Part shown: positions 25,894 through 35,409 of the stretch, piece by piece
Layout of the letters: the number at the start of each line of letters is the position of its first letter
How positions within the stretch are numbered: position 1 is the first letter of the stretch
The notes under the pieces: generated by a model
Database searches by the model: none
Told to the model about the DNA's origin: nothing
Seen by the model: only the letters and a program-made list of their open reading frames with translations
Assembly (NCBI RefSeq): GCF_001695835.1
Contig: NZ_MBSO01000012.1
Span: forward strand, 248,001 to 312,000
Origin: Ensifer sp. LC11
Lineage (GTDB): Bacteria; Pseudomonadota; Alphaproteobacteria; Rhizobiales; Rhizobiaceae
Length of the DNA stretch: 64,000 nucleotides
Direction of reading: 5' to 3'
Made by a program: the position numbers and the translations under genes

Positions 25894-27176
25894 GCGGCGA
25901 TGATCGCAAGCTGGTTGTCGGCATCGATCTCGGTACCTCAGGTGCGCGTGCGGTGGCCATGGCACCGGATGGTGTCGTCGTTGCATCCGGTGCAGCGAAG
26001 CTCTCATCCTTCTCCGAGGATCATCGTGATCCGGCCGGCTGGTGGAAGGCGGTGCGGGCGGCGCTCAATGAGACGCTCGGCGGCATCGACAGGCGCAGCG
26101 TTTGTGCGCTCGCGATCGACGGCACGTCCGGCACGACGCTGCCGGTCGACAAGGCGGGCGCGCCGTTGGCCGCGCCGATGATGTACAATGATCCGGTTCT
26201 CGACCGCGCGCTTCTCGATGCGATCGCTGCCGATGCGCCGCGCGAAAGTGCTGCCCATGGCGCCACATCCGGTCTCGCCAAGCTTCTCGCCTTTCAGTCG
26301 CTGCCAGGTGTCTTCCGGGTGATCCATCAGGCCGATTGGCTCGCCGGGCACTTTACCGGGCTCTACGACGTCTCTGACGAGAACAATGCGTTGAAGACCG
26401 GCTATGATCCGGTGTCGCGGTCGTGGCCGGACTGGATCGCAATGACGGGTGCGCGCGTCGAGCTTTTGCCCCATGTACTGCCCGCCGGCGCGCCGGTCGC
26501 TTCCATCAGCCCGGCGGCGGCCGAGGCCTTCGGTCTTTCGTCTGATACAGTGATCGTTGCCGGCACCACGGACGGATGCGCCTCGTTTCTCGCAACCGGT
26601 GCCGACCAGCCGGGCGATGGCGTCAGCGCGCTCGGTACGACCTTGACGGTGAAGATGCTCTCGGATCGTCCGCTGTTTGCCCCGGAATACGGGCTCTACA
26701 GCCATCGCATCGGTGACATGTGGCTGGCGGGCGGCGCGTCCAATTCGGGCGGCGTTGTGCTCGCCGAACATTTCTCGTCGGAGCGGATCGCCGTGCTTTC
26801 GGCGGAGATCGATCCGGCCGTCCATACCGGGCTCGACTACTATCCGCTGGTCAAGCCCGGCGAGCGGTTTCCCATCGCCGACCCGGATTTCCCGCCGCGC
26901 ATGAGCCCGCGGCCGGCCGACGAAGCGACCTTCCTGAAGGCGATCTTCGAAGGTATCGCCGGGGTCGAGAGCCTTGCTTATCAGCGGCTGACCGCGCTTG
27001 GCGGGCCAACGCTTCGTTCGCTGCGCAGCGTCGGCGGTGGGGCGAAGAACGCGACCTGGACCGCGATCCGTTCGCGCAGGCTCGGCGTGCCCTTCCTGCC
27101 CGTGCTTTCCGAGGAGGCGGCGGCCGGTACGGCAAGGCTTGCTCTTTCCGGCGCCAGAAAGGCAGGTGTGCTGTGA
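25890..27176 (+). CDS. FGGY-family carbohydrate kinase, short D-ribulose-kinase-like form
   Basis: A 428-residue kinase, about 90 residues shorter than classical FGGY enzymes. Phosphate motif GIDLGTSGARA, catalytic-base region MMYNDP, second phosphate segment SALGTTLTVK, and adenosine motif SVGGGAKNATW. Size and motifs resemble the cyanobacterial/plant D-ribulose kinase group. Some rhizobial erythritol/ribitol loci carry such a kinase beside an HAD protein (recollection), and here the HAD gene overlaps its stop. D-ribulose or another ketose is the likely substrate. Confidence 0.75.
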   Translation: MSGDDRKLVVGIDLGTSGARAVAMAPDGVVVASGAAKLSSFSEDHRDPAGWWKAVRAALNETLGGIDRRSVCALAIDGTSGTTLPVDKAGAPLAAPMMYNDPVLDRALLDAIAADAPRESAAHGATSGLAKLLAFQSLPGVFRVIHQADWLAGHFTGLYDVSDENNALKTGYDPVSRSWPDWIAMTGARVELLPHVLPAGAPVASISPAAAEAFGLSSDTVIVAGTTDGCASFLATGADQPGDGVSALGTTLTVKMLSDRPLFAPEYGLYSHRIGDMWLAGGASNSGGVVLAEHFSSERIAVLSAEIDPAVHTGLDYYPLVKPGERFPIADPDFPPRMSPRPADEATFLKAIFEGIAGVESLAYQRLTALGGPTLRSLRSVGGGAKNATWTAIRSRRLGVPFLPVLSEEAAAGTARLALSGARKAGVL

Positions 27177-28018
27177 TCTCTGTCAAGACCATCGCCGGAC
27201 TTGCCGAAATAGCCGACCGCTACGACGCCTTCCTGATCGACCAGTTCGGCGTGCTGCGCGACGGGCGCGGGCCCTATCCGGGCGCGGCTGAAACGCTCGT
27301 CCGGCTCAAGCAGGCCGGCAAACGCGTCATCATTCTCTCCAACTCGGGCAAACGCTCGGCCGAAAACGACCGCCGCCTTGCCGATCTCGGCTTCGTCGCC
27401 GGCAGCTGGGATTGGTTTTTGACCTCGGGCGAGGTCGCCTGGCAGATCCTCAAGCGGGAGGGCGACGGTACGAACGGCAGTTCGCGCAAATGCCTGCTGA
27501 TCAGCCGAGACGGCGATCTCTCGCCGATCAAAGGGCTCGATCTCGAGCGCACCGAAGATGGGGCGGACGCCGATATCGTGCTGCTTTCGGCGAGCGAGGG
27601 CGATGTCCATCCGCTTTCTTACTATGAGGCGCTGCTGGCGCCGGCGGCCAGACGCGGCGCTCCCTGCCTCTGCACCAATCCGGACAAGGTGATGCTGACG
27701 AAAGCGGGAACGGCGTTTGGCGCCGGTCGTATCGCCGAGCTTTACGAGGAACTCGGCGGAAGCGTGCGCTGGATCGGCAAGCCGTTTGCCGACATCTACG
27801 CCTTCGCGCTCGATTTCCTCGGAAATCCCGATCCCACAAGGGTCTGCGCCATCGGCGACAGCGTCGAACACGACATTGCAGGTGCCGCAAATGCGGGGCT
27901 TCGCTCCGTGTTGGTGACGACCGGGATCCTGGAGCATGCCTCGGACGAGGAGCGCCGCAAGCTCTTTGCCGAATACGGCGCCGCGCCCGATTTCATCCTT
28001 CCGAAATTTCTCTGGTAA
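27173..28018 (+). CDS. HAD superfamily IIA hydrolase (TIGR01459-like)
   Basis: A 281-residue HAD phosphatase. Motif I is degenerate, reading DAFLIDQFGVLRDG where DxDGT/V is usual; motif II is IILSNSGK and the motif III/IV region is CAIGDSVEHDIAGA. The GTG start overlaps the kinase stop by 4 bases. Such proteins dephosphorylate sugar phosphates; here it may relieve toxic accumulation of a polyol or ketose phosphate, a known hazard in erythritol mutants (inference). Confidence 0.78.
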   Translation: MISVKTIAGLAEIADRYDAFLIDQFGVLRDGRGPYPGAAETLVRLKQAGKRVIILSNSGKRSAENDRRLADLGFVAGSWDWFLTSGEVAWQILKREGDGTNGSSRKCLLISRDGDLSPIKGLDLERTEDGADADIVLLSASEGDVHPLSYYEALLAPAARRGAPCLCTNPDKVMLTKAGTAFGAGRIAELYEELGGSVRWIGKPFADIYAFALDFLGNPDPTRVCAIGDSVEHDIAGAANAGLRSVLVTTGILEHASDEERRKLFAEYGAAPDFILPKFLW

Positions 28019-28032
28019 CGGGGAGTAAGGTC

Positions 28033-28971
28033 GTGGCCTTCACGCTGTCGCTCAACACCAATCCGCTGGTCAACCGCTTCGCCGAGCCCGACGACCTGAT
28101 CGACACGATCGCCGAGAAGATCCGCATCGGCTACGTGCAGCTGACCCACGAATTCGCCAATCCCGGCTGGCCGGCGGCAACGATCGCCAAGACCGTTCGG
28201 CAGTTTCGCAAGGCGCTTGATCGCACCGGCGTGAAGATCACCTCGGGCATGACCGGCCCCTATGGCCGGCTCAACCATTTCGGCCATCCGGACCCGGATG
28301 TCAGGCGCTACTATGTCGACTGGTTCAAGACCTTTGCCGATATTTCCGCCGAACTCGGCGCGTCCGGTATGGGCACGCAATTCGCAATCTTCACGCTGAA
28401 GGACTACGACGACCCGGCGCGGCGCGAGGAGATGATGCGGATCGCCATCGACTGCTGGCGCGAGGTTGCCGAACACGGCAAGGCGGCGGGGCTTTCCTAT
28501 GTGTTCTGGGAGCCGATGTCGGTCGGCCGCGAGTTCGGCCATACTATTGCCGAATGCCGGGCGCTCGACCGGCGGCTGGCCGAGGCCGATCTGCCGATCC
28601 CGATGAAGATGATGGTCGATATCGACCACGGCGACGTCACCTCCGACAACCCCGATGACATCGACCCCTATGCCTGGGCCGGCGCTTTCCCCGAGCGCTC
28701 GCCGATCATCCACATCAAGCAGTCGTCGATGAACAAGGGTGGCCATTGGCCGTTTACCGCCGCCTACAACCGGGACGGCCGCATCACGCCGGAAAAGCTG
28801 ATCGGCGCGGTTCAGGCCGGTGGCGGCACCGACAACGAGATCTGCCTGGAGCTTTCCTTCCGCGAGCGCGAGCCGACCGATCACAACGTCGTCGAGATGA
28901 TCCGGGAGTCGGTCGAGTTCTGGGAGCCCTACATCGACACGGGCTTCAATCGTGCACAGAAATCACATTGA
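28033..28971 (+). CDS. eryC: Sugar phosphate isomerase/epimerase, EryC-like
   Basis: A 312-residue TIM-barrel protein of the xylose-isomerase-like superfamily, opening MAFTLSLNTNPLVNRFAEP, with likely metal ligands in WEPMS, DIDHGDV, IHIKQSS and CLELSF. In Brucella, EryC interconverts L- and D-3-tetrulose 4-phosphate (revised assignment), linking EryB to the TpiA2/RpiB isomerases. GTG start after GGGGAGTAAGG. It closes the long plus-strand operon; the regulator gene that follows has its own upstream region. Confidence 0.78.
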   Translation: MAFTLSLNTNPLVNRFAEPDDLIDTIAEKIRIGYVQLTHEFANPGWPAATIAKTVRQFRKALDRTGVKITSGMTGPYGRLNHFGHPDPDVRRYYVDWFKTFADISAELGASGMGTQFAIFTLKDYDDPARREEMMRIAIDCWREVAEHGKAAGLSYVFWEPMSVGREFGHTIAECRALDRRLAEADLPIPMKMMVDIDHGDVTSDNPDDIDPYAWAGAFPERSPIIHIKQSSMNKGGHWPFTAAYNRDGRITPEKLIGAVQAGGGTDNEICLELSFREREPTDHNVVEMIRESVEFWEPYIDTGFNRAQKSH

Positions 28972-29012
28972 AACATCACAAAATCACACAACGGAAATTG
29001 AAATATCACAAA
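28968..29012 (+). promoter_or_regulatory. Tandem direct repeats upstream of eryR (candidate DeoR-type operators)
   Basis: TTGAAACATCACAAA at 28968-28982 and TTGAAATATCACAAA at 28998-29012 differ in one base and start exactly 30 bp apart, about three helical turns. Two further ATCACA copies lie between or beside them. The patch is AT-rich and sits about 60 bases before eryR, as expected for operators of an autoregulated DeoR-family protein. The first copy straddles the eryC stop. Confidence 0.5.
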
Positions 29013-29071
29013 TAGGTGTTATCTTCTCACTGTGAGCGCGGCCACGGCTGCGCGTAGTCGGGGCCGAGACG

Positions 29072-29851
29072 ATGAAGCCGGAAGACAGGCGACAAGCGAT
29101 CATGGATGTGCTGATGGAGGCCGGAACGGCGTCCGTCGAGGACCTGTCCTTACGCTTCGGCGTCAGTAAAATGACGGTGCATCGCGATCTCGACGATCTC
29201 GAGCAGGCGGGGCTCCTGCGCAAGGTGCACGGCGGCGCCTCGATTCAATCAAGCCCACAATTTGAAAGCGACTTCCGCTACCGTGAGAAGATCGCCACGG
29301 CCGAGAAGCGCCGGATCGCCGAACATGCGGCCGGGCTGATCGAGCCGGGCCAAAGCATTCTGATCGACGACAGCTCAACGACGGGCGCGATCGCCGACTG
29401 CATCCGCGACATCCGCCCGCTAACCGTCATCACCAACAATCTCGGCGTGATCACCAGCCTTTCGGGTGCTGCCGGCATCAACGTCATCGCGCTCGGCGGC
29501 CAGTACAGCAAGAAGTTCAACGGCTTCTTCGGCATCGTCACCGACGAAGCGCTGCGTTCGCTGCGCGTCGACATCGCCTTCCTCTCAAGCTCGGCGATCG
29601 AGGGGACCGCGGCCTTCCACCAGGACCAGGAGGTGGTGCAGGCCAAGCGCCTGATGGTGAAGGCGGCCAAGCGCAAATACCTCTTGGTAGACCACGACAA
29701 ATTCGGGCGCTCGGCGCTCCATTTCCTGACCGGGCTCGATGCTTTCGATGCGGTGCTGACCGGCGCCGAAGTTTCGGCCGAGCACGCAGCACCGCTCGAA
29801 GAGGCAGGCATCCGGCTGGTCAGGGTCGACAATCGCAAGGAGAAGGCATGA
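29072..29851 (+). CDS. eryR: DeoR-family transcriptional regulator, EryR-like
   Basis: A 259-residue DeoR/GlpR regulator. N-terminal winged helix (RRQAIMDVLMEAGTASVEDL through VSKMTVHRDLDDLEQAGL) and the sugar-phosphate-binding domain with ILIDDSSTTGAIA and TNNLGVI. Its stop overlaps the tpiB start by 4 bases, giving the eryR-tpiB-rpiB order known from rhizobial and Brucella erythritol loci. Confidence 0.82.
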   Translation: MKPEDRRQAIMDVLMEAGTASVEDLSLRFGVSKMTVHRDLDDLEQAGLLRKVHGGASIQSSPQFESDFRYREKIATAEKRRIAEHAAGLIEPGQSILIDDSSTTGAIADCIRDIRPLTVITNNLGVITSLSGAAGINVIALGGQYSKKFNGFFGIVTDEALRSLRVDIAFLSSSAIEGTAAFHQDQEVVQAKRLMVKAAKRKYLLVDHDKFGRSALHFLTGLDAFDAVLTGAEVSAEHAAPLEEAGIRLVRVDNRKEKA

Positions 29852-30615
29852 GCAAGTCCGGACTCTGGGTCGGCACCAGCTGGAAGATGAACAAGACGCT
29901 GGCCGAGGCGATGGCCTTTGCCGACGGTCTCGCCGCTGCCGACACGTCGCGCGACGAACGCATCCAGCGTTTCGTCATTCCGCCGTTCACGGCGGTGCGC
30001 GAGGTCAAGGCGCGGCTTGCAGAGACCAGTGTCAAGGTCGGCGCGCAGAACATGCATTGGGACGATGCCGGCGCCTGGACTGGCGAGGTCTCGCCGCTGA
30101 TGCTGAGAGACTGCAACCTCGACGTGGTCGAGCTCGGCCACAGCGAGCGGCGTGAGCATTTCGGCGAAACCGACCGCACCGTCGGCCTGAAGACGGCAGC
30201 GGCCATACGCCATGGCCTGGTGCCGCTGATCTGCATCGGCGAGACGCTGGCCGAGCGCGAGGCGGGCGAGGCGGACGCGGTGCTGAAGCGCCAGGTCGAA
30301 GGCGCGCTGGCGCTTCTCGACGGCGAGGCGAAAATGGCGACGATCCTCTTTGCCTACGAGCCGGTCTGGGCGATCGGCGTCAATGGCATTCCGGCGACGT
30401 CAGACTATGCCGACGAGCGCCACAAGCGCATCGCCGAGGCGGCCGAGGCGGCGCTCGGCAGACGCGTGCCGGTGCTCTATGGCGGCAGCGTCAATCCCGG
30501 CAATTGCGAAGAACTGATCACGGAGGCGCATATTGACGGCCTCTTCATCGGCCGCTCCGCCTGGGACGTCACCGGCTATCTCGACATTCTGCAGCGTGTC
30601 GCAAGGGCGATCTGA
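29848..30615 (+). CDS. tpiB: Triose-phosphate isomerase paralogue (TpiB/EryH-like)
   Basis: A 255-residue TIM with the substrate lysine in GTSWKMNK, catalytic His in [12 protein letters not shown], catalytic Glu in AYEPVWAIG and the phosphate loop [11 protein letters not shown]. The Brucella homologue encoded beside RpiB isomerises D-3-tetrulose 4-phosphate to D-erythrose 4-phosphate. The first strand reads GTSWKMN where housekeeping TpiA has GNWKMN, consistent with a specialised paralogue. Confidence 0.85.
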   Translation: MSKSGLWVGTSWKMNKTLAEAMAFADGLAAADTSRDERIQRFVIPPFTAVREVKARLAETSVKVGAQNMHWDDAGAWTGEVSPLMLRDCNLDVVELGHSERREHFGETDRTVGLKTAAAIRHGLVPLICIGETLAEREAGEADAVLKRQVEGALALLDGEAKMATILFAYEPVWAIGVNGIPATSDYADERHKRIAEAAEAALGRRVPVLYGGSVNPGNCEELITEAHIDGLFIGRSAWDVTGYLDILQRVARAI

Positions 30616-30658
30616 GCCTTCCGCAGTTGCAGTTCCTGAAGAATGGAAAGGAACAATC

Positions 30659-31102
30659 ATGAAGATTGCAATCGGGGCGGACAGCGCCGGCAAGCCCCTG
30701 CTGGACGTCATCGCCGCCCATCTCGGCGGCCGGAGCGACGTGGAGGTCGTGGACCTCAGCCAGTCCGGCTACTATGCGGACCTCGCGCAGAAGCTGGCGC
30801 AAGAGGTCGTCGAGGGCAAGCACGAGCGCGGCATCCTCTTCTGTGGCACCGGCATCGGCGTCTGCATCTCTGCCAACAAGGTGCCGGGCATCCGCGCGGC
30901 GCTGACGCACGACACCTATTCGGCCGAGCGGGCCGCGAAGTCGAACAACGCCCAGATTATCACCATGGGCGCCCGCGTCATCGGTTCTGAACTGGCGAAG
31001 GCGATCGTCGATACCTGGCTCGCCTCCGAATTCGACCCGGAAGGCCCTTCGGCCGGCAACGTCCAGGCAATCGATCGCCTCGATGCCGCTAGAGCGGGAT
31101 GA
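30659..31102 (+). CDS. rpiB: RpiB-family sugar-phosphate isomerase (EryI-like)
   Basis: A 147-residue RpiB/LacAB-family isomerase with the catalytic Cys in [15 protein letters not shown] and a [16 protein letters not shown] block. The N-terminal motif reads GADSAG where RpiB enzymes usually have an ADHAG-type sequence, so the normally conserved His is Ser. In Brucella the equivalent enzyme acts on erythrose 4-phosphate. The ATG at 30659 follows GAAAGGAAC. The last codons and the TGA stop lie inside a palindromic repeat (31089 onward). Confidence 0.85.
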   Translation: MKIAIGADSAGKPLLDVIAAHLGGRSDVEVVDLSQSGYYADLAQKLAQEVVEGKHERGILFCGTGIGVCISANKVPGIRAALTHDTYSAERAAKSNNAQIITMGARVIGSELAKAIVDTWLASEFDPEGPSAGNVQAIDRLDAARAG

Positions 31103-31146
31103 GGAAAGGCGCGTGCGGTTTTCCGCCCGTATTCCGCTCTCACTAA
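31089..31146. repeat. Rhizobial palindromic element overlapping the rpiB stop
   Basis: CTAGAGCGGGATGAGG on the left and ATTCCGCTCT on the right form an inverted pair around an inner GTGCGG/CCGC stem. Similar AGAGCGGGATG-type palindromes occur at 37128 and, diverged, at 42108. It supplies the TGA that ends rpiB. Confidence 0.65.
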
Positions 31147-31252
31147 GGAATCGATCACGATGACTTGGGTCGTCCCGACGCAAATCATCGTGATCTGAGG
31201 CTTGAACCTGAATCGCGACGCCCGTTGATCCTCCCTCAGGCGTCGTGACGAA

Positions 31253-31281
31253 ACGCCCGGCAGCGATGCCGGGCGTTTTTA
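31253..31281 (+). terminator. Rho-independent terminator after the ery operon
   Basis: A perfect 10-bp stem, ACGCCCGGCA/TGCCGGGCGT, with loop GCGA, followed by TTTTTA. It stands 150 bases after rpiB and ends the eryR-tpiB-rpiB transcript before the LtrA-family gene. Confidence 0.85.
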
Positions 31282-31363
31282 CGTTGAGCGCGCGCCATGC
31301 CTTGACGACGCTTTCGCAAATATTTGAATATGCTTGGAGATCGTCAGTAAGAGGCGTCCCTTC

Positions 31364-32647
31364 ATGAGCGAAAATACCTCGACCGAACCGCATCCGAGCG
31401 CTCACCACCACGTGGCGCGCATGAGCGGCCGCGATACGCACGAGCGCCACAGGGCCGCAACCACGCTCGAACTGCTCTTCGATCTCACCTTCGTCATCGC
31501 TTTCAGTCTTGCCGCCTCGCAGCTCGCGCATCTCTTCGCCGAGGGGCACTTCGCCGCCGGCCTGATCGGTTTCGGTTTTGCCACCTTCGCCATCTGCTGG
31601 GCCTGGATCAACTTCAGCTGGTTCGCGTCCGCCTACGACACCGACGACTGGATTTTCCGCAGCGTCACCATGGTGCAGATGGTCGGCGTGCTGATCCTGG
31701 CGATCGGCCTGCCGCCGATGTTCGAGTCGATCGACAAGGGCGAACATCTCAACAATGGCGTCATGGTGCTTGGCTATGTCGTCATGCGCGTGGCGATGGT
31801 GTTCCAGTGGCTGCGCGCCAGTCGACAGGACCCGGCGCGGCGAGGCGCCTGCATGGCCTATGTGAAGGCGATCGGCGTCGCCCAGCTTGGCTGGATCGTG
31901 CTGATCTTCTTCGACTTCTCGCTTGCCGTGACCTTTTCCATGGTCGTCGTTCTGACGGCGGTCGAGATGCTCGGCCCCTACATCGCCGAGATGCGCCATG
32001 GCGGCACGCCCTGGCATGCGCATCACATCGCCGAGCGCTACGGCCTGCTTGCGATCATCGCGCTTGGGGAAGGGGTGGTCGGCACCGTCGCCTCGATCAC
32101 CGCCGTCGTCGAAGGGCAGGGCTGGAACCTCGATGTCGCGCTCGTCTGCCTGGCTGGCACCGGGCTTACCTTCGGCATGTGGTGGATCTATTTCCTGCTG
32201 CCGAGCGCCGAGGTGCTGCATCATCACCGCCTCAAGCGGTCGTTTGTCTGGGGCTATGGCCACATACCGATCTTTGCCGCGATCGTGGCAACCGGCGCCG
32301 GGCTGCATGTGGCGGCCTACTACATCGAGCACAAGGCGCATATCGGTTCGGTCGCGACCGTGCTGACGGTTGCCGTGCCCGTCGCGTGCTACATCGGCCT
32401 CGTCTATGCGATGTATACCTATCTGCTGCGGCAGACGGACCGGCTGCATCTCTGGCTGCTCTTCGGCACGGCGCTGGTGCTGGCCGCGTCCGTCGTCGCG
32501 GCGATGGCCGGGCTCGATATGGCGATGTGCCTGATCATCCTGATGTTCGCGCCCGTCGTCACCATCGTCGGCTACGAGGCCGGCGGCCACCGTCACCGCA
32601 TGGCGGCGCTGGAGCGCAGCCTGCGCAAGGGCGAAGCGGCGCAGTAG
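31364..32647 (+). CDS. Low temperature requirement A (LtrA) family membrane protein
   Basis: A 427-residue integral membrane protein with 10-12 hydrophobic segments. The LtrA signature lies just after the N-terminus: RAATTLELLFDLTFVIAFSL, and later HIAERYGLLAIIALGEGVVG. A histidine-rich N-terminal stretch precedes it. The family was named for a Listeria low-temperature mutant; biochemical function is unknown. The ATG at 31364 (after TAAGAGG) is preferred over TTG at 31334. It stands alone between the ery terminator and a RIME element. Confidence 0.82.
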   Translation: MSENTSTEPHPSAHHHVARMSGRDTHERHRAATTLELLFDLTFVIAFSLAASQLAHLFAEGHFAAGLIGFGFATFAICWAWINFSWFASAYDTDDWIFRSVTMVQMVGVLILAIGLPPMFESIDKGEHLNNGVMVLGYVVMRVAMVFQWLRASRQDPARRGACMAYVKAIGVAQLGWIVLIFFDFSLAVTFSMVVVLTAVEMLGPYIAEMRHGGTPWHAHHIAERYGLLAIIALGEGVVGTVASITAVVEGQGWNLDVALVCLAGTGLTFGMWWIYFLLPSAEVLHHHRLKRSFVWGYGHIPIFAAIVATGAGLHVAAYYIEHKAHIGSVATVLTVAVPVACYIGLVYAMYTYLLRQTDRLHLWLLFGTALVLAASVVAAMAGLDMAMCLIILMFAPVVTIVGYEAGGHRHRMAALERSLRKGEAAQ

Positions 32648-32778
32648 GCCGGATTTTGCGAGTCGAAACAGGTGGTTGCCGGCTGAGGCTGCCGGATCGA
32701 TTCAGGCAGTTCAGAGGTTGATTCAGGCGCGGCCGGCGATCGAGCAGTTCTGCACATGGAGAGCGGCGGGTGCGGCTT

Positions 32779-32981
32779 GCCCCTCTCCGCGGGTTTAACC
32801 CGAGGACTTGCCCTCTCCCCGCAGGCGGGGAGAGGGAACGGTCGAGCCCAGCAGGCGCCAAAGAGGTGTTGCTGACGAAGGCCGTCACCTGTGGGGCGTT
32901 GAGGTGCGGACGCGAAGTGTGCAACGCGTGTCCTTCTCCCCGCATGCGGGGAGAAGGTGGCCGGCAGGCCGGATGAGGGGC
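32779..32981. repeat. RIME-like intergenic mosaic element
   Basis: Starts GCCCCTCTCCGCGGGTTTAA, contains CTCCCCGCAGGCGGGGAGAG and ends with CTCCCCGCATGCGGGGAG plus GGCCGGATGAGGGGC. It fills most of the 380-base gap between the convergent LtrA-family gene and ribH2. No other feature is evident there. Confidence 0.8.
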
Positions 32982-33027
32982 AGCCGCCCCTAACGTCATC
33001 GAATGGCGCTGCCAGGCAAACGGCAGA

Positions 33028-33735
<708 letters not shown>

Positions 33736-33745
33736 GAACAACGCG

Positions 33746-33773
33746 ACTATATAGGCCGTCCGAGCGGGGTCAA
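33746..33773 (-). promoter_or_regulatory. Promoter for the riboswitch-ribH2 transcript
   Basis: On the minus strand TTGACC (33773-33768) and TATAGT (33751-33746) are separated by 16 bp. The predicted start falls just before the first RFN stem. Confidence 0.6.
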
Positions 33774-33888
33774 ACGCACGGCGCGACGAAAAGAGAGGAA
33801 ATCACGACAGATTTTTTTATCAGGCGCGGGCCCGGAACAAATCCATTCCCGCCTTCACCGGTTGCTTGTACTCGCGAGCCGTGCGCGG

Positions 33889-34221
33889 CTACTCGTCTTG
33901 CGCCGCCAGCGCGCGTTCGGCCCAGTGGACGAGCGCATCCCGGTCGTCGAGGCAATCGGGCGGCGCTTCGTAAAAGCGGTGCACGGTGACGGTCTTGCCG
34001 CCCTTGTCATAGGTGAAAGGCTGGCAGCCGGCGGCGGCCAGCGCCTCTCGCAGCGGCTGGTCGACCCGGAAGTAGAGCCGGTCCTTGATGCTGACGGCAA
34101 AGCGCCTGTCCGCGACCAGATAAGCCCAGCCGCCAAAGAAGCGCTCGATCTGAACGAACCCGATGTCAGCGAGCTCGTCGCGGAGGTGCAGGACGAAGGC
34201 GCTTGGCGCGGCCTTAGCCAT
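33889..34221 (-). CDS. TfoX/Sxy N-terminal domain protein
   Basis: A 110-residue single-domain TfoX-like protein with FFGGWAYLVADRRFA near residue 28. The ATG at 34221 begins MAKAAPS; the longer frame upstream runs antisense into other coding sequence. It lies 115 bases downstream of the minus-strand ABC ATPase and may be the distal gene of that unit. Function unknown. It is the second such protein in the window. Confidence 0.7.
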   Translation of the reverse strand: MAKAAPSAFVLHLRDELADIGFVQIERFFGGWAYLVADRRFAVSIKDRLYFRVDQPLREALAAAGCQPFTYDKGGKTVTVHRFYEAPPDCLDDRDALVHWAERALAAQDE

Positions 34222-34336
34222 GACGGCGAGCCCTCGCGACGTTCCTATGCCGATCGCCCATGCCATCCTCCTCCGCTTGGTTCTGCAGCCACTGCCGGAG
34301 CAGATGCGCCAGCCGCTGCCGACCGCGAGCCCGGCA

Positions 34337-35398
34337 CTACTCGCGAATGACCAGCAGGTCCTTGGCGGCGAAGCGCAGTGTGACGTTGTCGCCGGAAACC
34401 GGCGGGGTGACGCCCGGATTGTTGAACATGTCGAAGGAGATGACATCGCCGCCGACGCGCAGCCGTGTGCGGATGACCGAGCCGAGGAAGCTCGTCGAGA
34501 CGACCTCGCCTGCAAGTGCCGTATCGCCCTTTGCCCCTTCTGCAATCGAGCCTGCTTCCGGGCGCAGCGCCAGCGAGATGCTGTCGCCGCCCTTCATGCC
34601 GGCAATCGGGTCCTTCAGCGCCACCTGCTGGTTGCCGATCGTCACGGCGCCTGCGGCCGGATCCGCGACCTTGCCTTCGATGATGTTCAGCGTGCCGACG
34701 AAAGAGGCGACGAAGCGCGTCGACGGCGTGTTGTAGATCTCGAAGGGGGTGCCGATCTGGTCGGCACGGCCGGCATTCATGACGACGATGCGATCGGAGA
34801 TCGACAGCGCCTCTTCCTGGTCGTGGGTGACGAAGACCGTGGTGATGCCGAGCTGCTGCTGGATCTGCCGGATTTCCTCGCGCAGCGACACGCGGATCTT
34901 GGCGTCGAGCGCCGATAGCGGCTCATCGAGCAGCAGCACCTGCGGCTTGACCGCAATGGCGCGGGCGAGCGCAACGCGCTGCTGCTGGCCGCCGGAGAGC
35001 TGGTAGGGGAAGCGGTCCGCCAGGTGCTCGAGCTTGATCAGCCCGAGCATCTGCTTCACCCTCGAGTCGATCTCCGACTTGTCGACGCCCGCGACCTTGA
35101 GGCCGAAGGCGACGTTGTCCTGCACGTTCATGTTGGGAAACAGCGCATAGGCCTGGAACACCATGCCGATGTTGCGCTGGTTGGGCTTCAGCGAATTCTG
35201 GTCGCGGCCGTTGATGACGATCTTGCCGCTGGTCGGCGTCTCGAAGCCGGCGATCATGCGAAGCACGGTCGTCTTGCCGCAGCCCGAGGGGCCAAGGAAC
35301 GAGACGAACTCGCCCTTTTCGATGTCCATGTTGAAATCATGGACGACCTGAACCGGGCCGAAGGACTTCTTGATGCTGGTGAGTGAAAGAAAACTCAT
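34337..35398 (-). CDS. ABC transporter ATP-binding protein (PotA/FbpC group)
   Basis: A 353-residue ATPase with complete motifs: Walker A GPSGCGKTTVLRM, Q-loop MVFQAYALFPNM, signature LSGGQQQRVALA, Walker B VLLLDEPLSALD and VTHDQEEA. C-terminal TOBE domain. It is the distal transporter gene of the minus-strand operon that starts with the binding protein at 38359. Confidence 0.9.
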   Translation of the reverse strand: MSFLSLTSIKKSFGPVQVVHDFNMDIEKGEFVSFLGPSGCGKTTVLRMIAGFETPTSGKIVINGRDQNSLKPNQRNIGMVFQAYALFPNMNVQDNVAFGLKVAGVDKSEIDSRVKQMLGLIKLEHLADRFPYQLSGGQQQRVALARAIAVKPQVLLLDEPLSALDAKIRVSLREEIRQIQQQLGITTVFVTHDQEEALSISDRIVVMNAGRADQIGTPFEIYNTPSTRFVASFVGTLNIIEGKVADPAAGAVTIGNQQVALKDPIAGMKGGDSISLALRPEAGSIAEGAKGDTALAGEVVSTSFLGSVIRTRLRVGGDVISFDMFNNPGVTPPVSGDNVTLRFAAKDLLVIRE

Positions 35399-35409
35399 GG
35401 GTGCGGTCC

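Noticed and set aside
30569-32596. 675-codon minus-strand open frame across rpiB and the LtrA-family gene
   Set aside because: Crosses a convincing terminator and two well-supported plus-strand genes; the His/Asp/Arg-rich translation is typical of an antisense frame.
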